Source: Dendrophyllia cribrosa (Eukaryota > Cnidaria > Anthozoa > Scleractinia > Dendrophylliidae). Taken from it: a stretch of DNA of 64,000 nt. A program made the position numbers and the translations under genes. The notes below the pieces were generated by a model that worked only from the letters and a program-made list of their open reading frames with translations, did not search any database and was not told the origin of the DNA. Below, piece after piece: positions 14,001-23,400 of the stretch. Location: NCBI GenBank assembly GCA_024195265.1, contig JAJLRJ010000002.1, forward strand, positions 21,973,070-22,037,069. Reading direction: 5' to 3'. Numbering within the stretch: the first letter of the stretch is position 1; every line of letters begins with the position of its first letter.

Positions 14001-15418
14001 GATCTGTCCCAACAAATGTGTCTTGAATTAAAGCACTGAAGTTTTATCCTGTCTTGGTGCATTTTATTAAAGTGCTCCTATGATCAAATTTTTGATTTTC
14101 ATTTTTTTACATTTTCGTGTACTATTAGACTTTCTTACTCATCTTGCCAAATTTCAATCCATTACGAACATCAGAAGTCATTTTATTTTAACATTTATTT
14201 CTGAGAATTTCGACCGCCATTAATCAACCTTGTTCCAAGGCTTGGTTGCGAATGGGAGAAAGTGACGTCAAAGACTCAAACATACCTCACGGGTTGAAAT
14301 TATAATAACAATCAGCATGGAAAATTGCGTGCCAAGAAATTGTACATGCTGATAATTATGATAATAAATGTCTTGTCTTGATGTCTTGGTTTGTTGTCAG
14401 GTAAGCTTCCTATCATTGGTGTGGGAGGAATATCAACAGGTCAAGATGCTTATGACAAAATCAAGGCTGGAGCATCATTAGTACAGCTGTATACAGCACT
14501 AGCCTATGAAGGACCTCCTATTGTGAAGAAAATCAAGAGGGAACTTGCTGAACTTGTGAGGTGTGAGAAACATTAATTTTGTTGTAAAAAATGTTCACTT
14601 TCAGATGAAACATGTGTATAGTTTTGAGACTGTCAGTATAAAAAAATTCACATAAAAGTAGACAGTCTAGTCAATGTGTGTTAAGCCTATGAGACATGGT
14701 TGAACATTATTTTGTTGATCAACAAATGTTAAACAGTGTATTGCGCCATGTTGAGATAGACCATTCAACATGTTGAACATTGTTGAACAGAAATAGAGAC
14801 AGGCTCTATTCTGTTCAACAAGTTGTGACTTGTTAAAGGATGGCAGCCAATTGTTTCAAACAATTTTTGTTGTCTGAATGTGTTTTCTAAAACATTGCGA
14901 AGCAAAAAATCGCTAGAATTATGATTCAAACCAGCAAGATGAAAATAATGAGAAAGTATCGCAACATCATTCAACATTATTTTGTTGAGCAACAATTATT
15001 GAACGATGTTGAACCATGTATCATTCACTTTATTTTAAGATGCTTCTTATGCCTACATTAGCAATATAGAGTTTTGATTTTTTGATTTTTTTATCAGGTA
15101 ACACTATTTTTAATAAAGCGGTTGGCTTTGAAAGAGCTAAAAAGAACAAAAATCAAGATGATCATTTCAGGATCCTGGGCTTTCCAACAATTAAGCCAAA
15201 ACATTTTCTTGCTTTCCCGTCTTTCCAGGGTCCAAAAAAGCATGGAAAAGCCAGGAAAGCCATGGTCATCCTGGCTTTTGCAAGCTTTCTGCACTTTTTT
15301 GTGAGGGTTCTTGTAAGGTAGAGATGTGTAAATCCTTCTACTTTTTTGTTATAGAAATGATGGTTTCAACTCAATAGAAGAAGCTGTTGGTATCAATCAT
15401 GTTAAAAAAGACAGATAA
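5058..15418 (+). CDS. DHODH: Dihydroorotate dehydrogenase (quinone), mitochondrial
   Basis: Class 2 FMN-dependent enzyme of the mitochondrial inner membrane. It oxidises dihydroorotate to orotate and passes electrons to ubiquinone, the fourth step of UMP synthesis. Exons are 5058-5060, 7024-7269, 8702-8901, 10345-10606, 11770-11889, 12703-12856, 14401-14560 and 15355-15418. All junctions keep frame and give 402 residues; the human protein has 395. Residues 2-30 are basic then hydrophobic (GLMFASY), the usual targeting and membrane segment. Conserved motifs are [13 protein letters not shown] (FMN/substrate), [23 protein letters not shown] with catalytic-base Ser215, LLVKIAPDL with Lys256, [28 protein letters not shown] and [14 protein letters not shown]. 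The initiator codon alone forms the first coding exon (ATG then GTAAGT). An acceptor 6 bases further on (exon 2 from 7030) is also possible. I am very sure of identity and fairly sure of all exon ends. Confidence 0.96.
5147..5802. mobile_element. TTAA-flanked non-autonomous element in DHODH intron 1
   Basis: The 656-base body is bounded by TTAA at 5143-5146 and 5803-5806. Perfect 12-base terminal inverted repeats are GGACGTTCGCGC and its complement. TTAA target duplication with short inverted ends is the piggyBac signature. No transposase frame is visible. An internal motif GGGGTCACCGAC occurs twice (near 5246 and 5625). Confidence 0.7.
6165..6495. mobile_element. Foldback MITE in DHODH intron 1
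   Basis: A perfect 20-base inverted repeat ends the element: CCGGTGTCACAGTGATATGT at 6165-6184, with its complement at 6476-6495. The sub-motif ACACATATCAC recurs several times near the right end. There is no coding capacity. Confidence 0.7.
8349..8454 (+). other. Exon-like segment inside DHODH intron 2 (possible poison exon)
   Basis: This 106-base segment is bounded by a TATTCTAG acceptor and a GTAAGT donor, both good consensus matches. Protein similarity shows that DHODH exon 2 (ending PEIL) joins directly to 8702 (starting QTKVFG), so this segment is not needed. If included in DHODH phase it meets TGA at its sixth codon and would truncate the protein. The third frame is open throughout (from [11 protein letters not shown] to SASELE) but resembles nothing I know. 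It could be a decoy, a poison exon, or a relic. Confidence 0.3.
9460..9867. repeat. Interspersed GACACCTCT repeat (TIR family copy 1)
   Basis: Repeated GGACACCTCT(A/C)TAA motifs end with AGAGAGAGTTGACTGTA at 9851-9867. The same right end and internal motif recur at 22273-22475, and related fragments lie at 1636-1875, 11566-11680 and 43651-43895. This copy lacks a clear left end. It lies in DHODH intron 3. Confidence 0.6.
12009..12568. repeat. Identical 280-bp tandem duplication in DHODH intron 5
   Basis: Bases 12009-12288 are repeated as 12289-12568 without a difference I can find by eye. Both copies begin GGCTTAAACTTC or its equivalent and end GTATACTCACAA. No coding potential is seen. The identity implies a recent event or an assembly duplication. 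Confidence 0.9.
12945..13045 (-). mobile_element. tRNA-derived SINE fragment
   Basis: Read on the - strand it starts GAGTCCTCATTGGCTCAATG (A-box-like) and then has GGGTTTAATTCCTG (B-box-like, GGTTCGAATCC type). The spacing is tRNA-like. It sits in DHODH intron 6 and is short and degenerate. Confidence 0.5.
13326..13545. repeat. Two tandem copies of a ~112-bp foldback unit
   Basis: The phrase GAAAATTTTCAAACCAGT starts at 13331 and again at 13443. Each unit contains near-inverted CTTTG(T/A)CTCA and TGAGACAAAG arms, so the whole can fold. Bases 13600-13660 are a purine-rich GGGAGG stretch ending in AAAATGTTAGACA, shared with 16.5 kb and 25.75 kb. DHODH intron 6. Confidence 0.6.
14695..15020. 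mobile_element. MITE in DHODH intron 7
   Basis: ACATGGTTGAACATTATTTT near 14695 is matched by inverted ATGTTGAACCATGT near 15005-15018. Subterminal GTTGAACA and TGTTGATCAACAA motifs recur within. There is no coding frame of note. Confidence 0.6.
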
Positions 15419-15659
15419 CCCTTGTGGAAAACCAATAACAATTGAAAGTTCTTCAGGAAGTAATGCCAAACAAGGACTTGCTTTAAGTGCTATACATGGT
15501 TATGATGCACCATGTGGATTATAACACCACTTTGTTCTCAATACTAGAGCCTTTGAGGCTTGCTGGGCAAGTTGGCTATACTAATGTTGAAGGGCAGTGA
15601 CAAACTTGTGAGCCTGATTACATTTATGTAATGGTCTATGTAATGTCGGAAATGAATGA

Positions 15660-15665
15660 AATAAA
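15660..15665 (+). promoter_or_regulatory. Candidate polyadenylation signal of DHODH
   Basis: AATAAA lies about 240 bases after the DHODH stop codon on the same strand. Confidence 0.45.
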
Positions 15666-16317
15666 GTAAATAGATTCATCGCCTTTGTTAAATGAGCATG
15701 GCACTAAATAGTCCTGTATAATACTCACTGTATTAAATAGTCCTGTATGGCTCACAAAATTCACAACAGCATTTCTCATAGCATATTATACTGGCAAATG
15801 CATGCGCCACAAAGACGAACTGTTGAATATAGACATACTGTTTAGGGCAAGTGTATAGATTTTTGGTTTTGGGCATGTGCACAAATCACAAATTTCGAGT
15901 TTTTGAACAAGAAAAAGCTTAATAAGGTTGACTACTCTTTTTCTTTGTTTTACTCTCCATTCTTTTTTGTTCTTTTTACTTTTTTCCCCGTTGTTGTTGG
16001 CCCTTCAATAGACTTTATTTATGTAGTAAAAGTTTCCGGGAAATGCTGAAGAAGGTGAAATTTTTAACAAGAAGTGGCAAGTGGTAGAAAGACCAGATTT
16101 TCCTTTGATTTTGACAGTCAAATCTGATAGGTTTTTTGCATTTAACTCTGGCCCAATTCACCAGATCTCTCTCATTTGGGTACGTTTTGAAAGATTTTTC
16201 CTTCTGCATAAGTTAGTTATGAAGGACATCTTTTGTCATAAAAAGGGATGATGTCACAAATGGTAGTAGGAATGTGGTCCCATCACAGGCAGTTTCGAGG
16301 ATTCGAGGTATCAATGG

Positions 16318-16510
16318 GTTAACCCGGTTTCTGTACCAAGAAGTGACCTAGAGTATTTCACTCCCCTTAGATGGGATGCATCACAAGATTACACCAAGCA
16401 TTATGTTCCATGGGTGAAGTGAGACAGTGTGGAGTAAAGTGTCTTGTCTGAGAAAACAACACCATAGCAGAGACCAGGGCTCGAACCACGGACTGAACTT
16501 CACATTAAGA
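16318..16510 (-). mobile_element. tRNA-derived SINE (family 1), - strand
   Basis: Read on the - strand it has GGTTCGAGCCCTGGTCTC (B-box-like) and CAGACAAGACACTTTACTCC, and it ends in ACAGAAACCGGGTTAACCC. The same order of motifs occurs in the copies at 23640, 44712, 51640 and 56093, so this is one SINE family. Confidence 0.65.
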
Positions 16511-17150
16511 GTCAAGTGACAGATCCAGCCTCCACTGTAAGGGGAGGAGGGGGAGAACCAGAGTGAATAGGGAGGGGGAGAGTGAAAATGTTAGACACTA
16601 GGTCTATTTCTTGGCATGATAAGGGGGGGGGGGGGGGGCAACACACCACCACTTTGCAAAAGTTTGCTAAAATTGAAGGCCAGTTACCAAGGTAATGGTA
16701 AATCTACACAAAAAGTCAGAAAGAAAATCAGTGAAAGATTACTGATCAGGGGACAATCAGAATGCTCCTTTCCATTGTGCACCAGTTCAACCATATAACC
16801 TTGACTGGTAAATTTGGAAACAAAAAATTTTTTATGAAGGGAGAAACAAAAAAAGCTGATAAACTGTACCATATTTTAGCCCAGTAAGCAAACTATTTTT
16901 GTGTTGTGCAACTCTTTGGTGCTGCACATGCCTCTAACACCCCTCCCCCCTTCCACCCCCCCCCCCCCCCCGACATACCTAAAGGAGGGAGTTTACTTAC
17001 CTGCACCTCATGTGAGAAAGAGGTGAGGTCAACCTCATCCCCAGACCCTTTTCTTCATTCAATTGGCAGTATGCAGTATCAAGGAGCCGTGATTCCAAAA
17101 TACTCAAAGAATCATAGAGTATTTTGTCACGTGACACATTTTGACATGTC

Positions 17151-17540
17151 TTCATTCTGACTGAAACTGGGGCTCCAGGGCCAGGTTGTTCAAAGCATGA
17201 TTAAGCTAACCCAGGATTAGCGTCAATTTTGAATCCAGTTAAACCACTCAACAATTGAAAATTTTCCAAAGTTTTCATTCTGACTGAAACTGGGGCTCCA
17301 GGGCCAGGTTGTTCAAAGCATGATTAAGCTAACCCAGGATTAGCGTCAATTTTGAATCCAGTTAAACCACTCAACAATTGAAAATTTTCCAAAGTTTTCC
17401 GCCCTTCAGTTTCTACTTTAACTTATCTTCACTACTAGCTACAAATGACCTTTTGAAAACATTTTTAAACAGAGAAATGAAATCCTTGGTTAACTTTTAA
17501 TCCGGGGTTAGCGTTAATCGCCTTTCGAACAACCGGGCCC
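17151..17540. mobile_element. MITE with GGGCC ends, 5' half tandemly duplicated
   Basis: The element 17301-17540 is bounded by GGGCCAGGTTGTTCAAAG and the inverted CTTTCGAACAACCGGGCCC. A 123-base unit, which includes flanking DNA, is repeated (17151-17273 and 17274-17396), so duplication followed insertion. A second copy of the family lies in opposite orientation at 58737-58966. Confidence 0.75.
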
Positions 17541-18898
17541 AAGTTCTAAATCCATTTCTTATGAGGGGGTTGCTGTGGAAGCGTATACTTGGGCGTCGTT
17601 GTATTAGGCATATTGGAGAATAATTGTCTTGGGAATCTGCATGCACGTTATTTCACGGTTTGATGATAGGGAGTATTCGGTTTTGCTGGAAGTATTCCCG
17701 CCGTTATTATAAAAAGTTTGAATGAAACTTACAAAGTTAACGACAGAAGTGATAATTTAGGAGGAGAGAAACAAATTTAGCCCTTTGAAACATATTTTTG
17801 CAGTTGAGGTAAAAATGTTGCAATTTGCATAATGTGAAAGTAATTTGAAACCTTTCCAGTAACGCATAACGCAGCTGTTTCATAAAACATCTCGCAATCA
17901 GTCACATGAAAATATATCCAGTTTTTGTTCCTCTGTATCCGAAACACAGAAAAGAAAATTAAATGAAAAAGTGATCGCTTTAAGGTTATTTTCGCCCGAG
18001 AAACATTCACTAGCGGAAGCAAAACTCGCAAGAAACGTCTCGCAAGACACCGCGTGCATTGTTTACATCTTCTCTCGGCGGTGAATTTTTGCACCCAAAG
18101 TTTCAGTTGGCTGTTTCGCGAAATAAAAATTAATGAAAGGCAAACAACCGAAAGAAGTGAAATTAATTGGGATTCCTACCACGCTTATATTTCTTCCTTC
18201 GCTGTCCACTTCTTATTAAATAAGCGCTATGTATGTATTCGTCTAAATTATCTTCTTCATGTTCGTTTGAACATGTTTCAGCGGGTTTCCGTCATGACGG
18301 TATCGTAGAAGAAATCGCGAGTGTCAAATACTTTCGCAGTGTCTTCTTGGGTAATTTCTTTATGCATATTGAATATGAAACTGTTAGTTGCAACAGAGAA
18401 AACACAACTCGCACTTTGTGACGTTCGCCTCGCATCAACAAACAACAGGTGTACTCCACCGCGGTTAAACGAGAGAAATTTGCAAAAGTTAACCAAAGTA
18501 CTTCAAAGTTAAGGTTGTCATTTTCACTGTTTATAAAAAGTTTCAAATATTGACAATACACTGTCAACTCACTAAACGTTTTGAAAGTTTACTAAAAAAG
18601 TTCTAAGCGTTTGAAAACTATGAACCGCAGAACTGTCGGCGCCATTTGCCAACACAATTTTGCTCAGACACGAAGCGTTTTGATCAGTTTTCAACGATCG
18701 AAAAGAAGCTCGTTATTTTGAGCCGGAAAGATGAAAAGATAGTTACATAAACTAATTATTTTATACACCCTTGCCCACGTTTCCACTTAATACTAAATGA
18801 ATCCCACCAAATAAAACGAAAAACGCCTCGGACGTGTGACCGCGGTGAAGGTTTGAACAATCCCGCCATCCCCAGAGTTGCGCAATACTGCACATTTG

Positions 18899-19053
18899 TA
18901 GCCTGCGAGCAGGCTCACATGTTTGGGGGTATCGCGCGAGTTTCTTGGCGGCGAAGCCGGCGAGAAGAATGGGGCAATCTTCGTTCTTCTCGCCGGCTTC
19001 GCCGCCAAGATACTCGCGCGATACCCCAAACAAGTGAGCCTGCTCGCAGGCTA
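18899..19053. mobile_element. 155-bp foldback MITE with 9-bp target duplication
   Basis: Almost the whole element is one inverted repeat. TAGCCTGCGAGCAGGCTCAC starts the left arm, and the right arm ends GCTCGCAGGCTA. Long GC-rich arms (GGCGGCGAAGCCGGCGAGAA) meet at a short loop near 18973-18983. GCACATTTG flanks both sides (18890-18898 and 19054-19062). A 9-bp target duplication is typical of Mutator-like elements. Confidence 0.85.
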
Positions 19054-19127
19054 GCACATTTGTGGACGACCAAACTGCATTTTAATACTTGGTCGCTACG
19101 CCCAAGTAAAAAAACAACGCTGTCCAA

Positions 19128-20235
19128 TCATCCAAGCTTGGGCATACTTTAAGATCGCTATGTTCTTGACACTTAAAAAAATTCTGCACAGACTGCCGTG
19201 CACGGCCTCAAATAAACTAAATGCCCGGCAGTGAGAAATTTTCATAGAATTTTCACTGAAAGGCTCTTTCAAACCTTTTGAGAGTATTCGATGTTCGTTT
19301 AGAAATGTCAAGCGCTTTCAAAATTAAAATTATTTTGCTTTTCCAGTTGACGAAATATTCAAGCTTGGGCATACTGTAAGATCGCTATGTTCACGGAGAC
19401 TGGCGGGCACGGCCTCAAATAGACTAAATGCCCGGCAGTCAGAAATTTTCACATAATTTTGACTGAACGTCTCACTCAAACCTCTTAAGAGTATTCAAAG
19501 TTCGTTTAGAAATGTCAAGCGATTCCCAAAATTATTTGAAAGTATTATTTAAAGTCAACTTCTGTGAAAATTTCTGACTGCCGGGCATTTAGTCTATTTG
19601 AGGCCGTGCCCGGCAGTCTCCGTAAACATAGCGATCTTACGGTATGCCCAAGCTTGAATATTTCGTCAACTGGAAAAGCAAAATAATTTTCGGAAGCGCT
19701 TGACATTTCTAAACGAACATCGAATACTCTCAATAGGTTTGAAAGAGCCTTTCAGTGAAAATTCTATGAAAATTTCTCACTGCCGGGCATTTAGTCTATT
19801 TGAGGCCGTGCCCGGCAGTCTGTGTCGAGAACATAGCGATCTTTCGAGATCTTATAGTATGCCCAAACTTGGATATTTCGTCAACTGGAAAATCAAAAAA
19901 ATTTTGGGAATCGCTTGACATTTCTAAAGGAACTTTGAATAATCTTAACAGGTTTGAGTGAGACGTTCAGTCGAAACTCTGTGAAAATTTCTGACTGCGA
20001 GTCCCAGCAGAAATTTTCTAGTGTCGAGAACATAGCGATCTTACGGTATGCCCAAGCTTGGATATTTCGTCAATTGTAAAAGCAAAATAATTTTTGGAAG
20101 CGCATGACATTTCTAAAGGAACATCGAATACTCTCAAAAGGTTTGAAAGAGCCTTTCAGTGAAAATTTTGTGAAAATTTCTGACTGCCGGGCATTTAGTC
20201 TATTTAAGACCGTGCCCGGCTGCCGGGCATTTAGC
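19128..20235. repeat. Satellite-like array of ~225-bp units, orientation reversed midway
   Basis: The landmarks AAGCTTGGGCATACTGTAAG, GATCGCTATGTT, CACGGCCTCAAATA and AAATGCCCGGCAGT run forward in two units (from about 19130 and 19358). From about 19550 the same landmarks run as complements in at least three more units (GCCGGGCATTTAGTCTATTT, AACATAGCGATCTTA, TATGCCCAAGCTTG). Units differ by substitutions and small gaps. The array ends about 240 bases before the NDUFAF6 start codon. Confidence 0.8.
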
Positions 20236-20467
20236 CACAGCGAAAAAACAATCTGAGGAAAACGAGATCTGAGTGAATAATAACAGGGATACAGGATAGT
20301 GACAAAGAAATCTGGGATATTGGAGAATATGCAGTCTTTTAGGCCCAAAATAAATGAAACGGGATGTGCAGAACCACAGATAACATCATCCGGATAAAAC
20401 AATCCCCCCACCCACTCTTCCCTTGGAGCGTGAAAATTTCTCTGCACGCGAGAAGCCTGGAAACTAG

Positions 20468-20480
20468 TAACATGGCGGCC
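20468..20480 (+). promoter_or_regulatory. TISU/YY1-like element at the NDUFAF6 start codon
   Basis: TAACATGGCGGCC matches the TISU consensus SAASATGGCGGC at all but the first base. In mammals this element drives both transcription (via YY1) and initiation from very short 5' UTRs, and it is enriched in mitochondrial genes. Its function here is inferred. Confidence 0.5.
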
Positions 20481-23400
20481 ATTTCGAATGGACGAAGGTA
20501 TTTTGCACGAGTTCGCTGGAAAGCGGCTTTGCGGCTTTTACGATCAAAGAACTTCACGACAGCTACACAAAGTGCTTCCGAATACTGTACTAACCTAGTC
20601 AGGTAGGACTGTGTTTATTTGGTGTTATTTTACAACCCCGGAACGATGTGATTCCCATGGTACACCCTCTCATTCGCTGTTTGTTACAACAGAAACCTTG
20701 ACTATGAGAATTTCCTGTGTGTGTTGCTCCTGCCTAAAAGTTCTAGAACTTCAGTGTTTGCTGTAAGAGCGTTCAACATTGAACTGGCTCGGGTAAGTAT
20801 TGTAAGCTGATTAATGGCCGTAATCTTTTACGCGCACTAAATATCTCGCCAAAGTATTAATGACCCTTACATCAGGGGCGGATCTAGGGGAGGGGTGCGC
20901 ACCCCCCCCCCCCCCCCCCCACCCCACATTTGAGTCTTCGTTGTTCGCTTTTAAAATTTGTTTACGTCTCCCTTCAGTTATGTCATTCCTTAGAGGTGCA
21001 CCCCTCCTAAGAAAAATCCTGGATCCACCCCTGTACATGGACTGCATGATAGCACCTTACTAGACCAAGTGACCAAGGTGTTTGGTGTTTGATCTTTGTT
21101 TAGCTGAAAAAGATCATTGACTTCAAAAAATCAAAAGAAATAAATAGTTTTAATTTTGTTTTATATTTACTAGCTAAATAAAAAAGATGTTCTCAATCTT
21201 GAACAGGGTGTTATATCTGGGCTGCACTCTTTATCAGGGTCACGGAAAAATGTATCGTCTTAAACAAGGTAGAGAAATGAACGGATTTATTCTTAAACAG
21301 GGTCAGGGTTTCAAGGACTTGGCGACACACCCCCACCCAAGCTTTCCTTAAGAACCCCACCCCCCGGGCGGGGTTGGCAGGCTTTTGGCATTCTTTCTGT
21401 GAGTAGTTAGTGGGCTGTGGTTAGTTGTCTCCACCGGATACAAGGTGATATATCAATGGGTAGGTCATTAGGGATGGTTCCGCTGTATTCTGACCCTGTC
21501 TGCTTTGAATTCAAGATCCATGATGCTGTAAGTGATCCAAACATAGGAAGAATGAGGCTGCAGTTCTGGCGAGACTCACTGGATAACATTTATAAGGTGA
21601 AAATGACATTTTGCTGTCAAAGTGATTAATTTGGGGAATAACATGCTGGGACTGGGGGTACTTTGTGAACAATCAATTTTTTGTGTGTGCTAAAGAATAA
21701 CAGACATATAAGGAGGGCTTAATTCTGTTTTGGTTTAATCAAGGTACAGACAATTTAACATGAACATAAGGCCATCAACTTGAAAAATTTCATACCATAA
21801 TCTGAGTGGAGTACAAAATGACGAAAGTTACAGGCCGCCACTTTCAGTATTTTTGTTCTATTCTCAGCTTAATTGCTCACGGACAGATGAATAACAGTAC
21901 TGTTCAATGTGTTAGGCTATTTGGTGGTTTGTGTTTTTTTTTTAAAAATTAGTTGTGTTCTCAGAGAAGACACTTTTGCCTTCGTTGAATTTTTTCTAAG
22001 AGGGTGAAAGGTGGAGACTCTCTAGATAACTTGGATTCTAACATAATTTTCTAATGTAGGAAAGAGTGTAACCATTCCATATCTTCTTTTCTTTAGAGGA
22101 ATCCCCCTCAACAACCTGTGGCACTGGAATTAGCTGAGGTCAGAGATTTTCTGTTTATTTTGTGTTTAAAACAGACTTGTCTTCTCCTTTTGACACCTGA
22201 TTTTTATTCCTAAATACAGAATCTTGAATTAGGATTTATCTGTACCATACGGTATGTTTTTATCGTTGCTAATACAGTCAACTCTCTCTAAAGATGGACG
22301 TCATCAGGACCAAAACCATGGTTCATCTTGGAGACGTGTTTCTCTTTTACGCTGACTTATAAAGATATCAGTTTCAGTAAAACATGGCTGAAGTGTAATA
22401 GAGACCAACTTCAGGTGTCCATGTAAGTAAGGTGTTTCTCTTAGAGGGGCTTGTGTTTAGAGAGAGTTGACTGTAACATTGTCAGTTCCAGGCTGTCAGA
22501 TAGTGTGTGTGTGTGAAAAATAATGGTATAAGCAAAGAAAAAAAAACGAGTAGGGACTGAAGGATGGAGAGGTGGGGGGGGGGGGGGGGGGGGGGGGGGG
22601 CTGGAGAGAGAGAGGAGGTCGTTCTTCTGCTTTTCCCTGCCCCTTCCCTTGTTTTCTCTTCACTCATTCCAACATTTTTCTCTCACTCCCAATATCAAAG
22701 AGAGTGAAACATGCTAACTGAAGAACTGTACCTTAAGGTGGATAATTATATTTTACACACTGCAATTTTTTGTGCATCAAGTCGCACAATGCCGTTGCAA
22801 GACATGCTGCATGAACCATTGTAGCATGTAACACCCCCTGCAATGGTCAAAATTGTTGCGAGACAAGCTGCTGCAATCCTTGCAGAAAGTAGAATTGGGT
22901 TCTACTTTTTGCAACAATTGCAGCAACATTTTTGAGCGCTGCAGTGTGTAACACCCCCTTTGCAGCAAGTCTCCCAATGTTTTGGTTTTAAAACCCCTGT
23001 GCACATGCATGACAACCTTCCAGGACAAGCTGCACAAAGAACATTGCGCTGTGTAACACTCCGGTTTGTGCAGCAGCAACGATCTTGCAGCAGGTCTTGC
23101 AATGCCATTGCGAGACTTGCTGCACAAAAACTGTGTAACACCACCTTCAGCCCATTACTACTCCTTGATAAAGATGAATGCATGCAAGAGTTAAAGGGGC
23201 AGTATCACGAGGTTCCACGCGCTGCACTGTTCTTTGTTCTTGCACCGGAATTTTGGACATATCACTGTTAAAAGTGATTTTTTTGTTCCGGTTATCAAAA
23301 CGGATTTTTGCATTCAACAAATACCTCCACTTCTCGACGGCCTTTTTGAATATGCCGAATCAAACTTGAAAACATGGGCCGACGTTTTCAAGTTTCGACC

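Larger units (their letters stand above)
15700..18880. other. Repeat-bearing intergenic region DHODH-NDUFAF6, left part
   Basis: No gene is recognised. Besides the elements listed separately, a G run lies at 16623-16638 and a 16-base C run at 16956-16971. Open frames around 17777-18567 have no domain and overlap on both strands. The stretch 18100-18780 looks unique but non-coding. Confidence 0.4.

Noticed and set aside
15082..15321. 79-codon open frame in DHODH intron 7
   Set aside because: Palindromic, with open frames on both strands; no similarity to any family I know, and the final DHODH exon follows at 15355.
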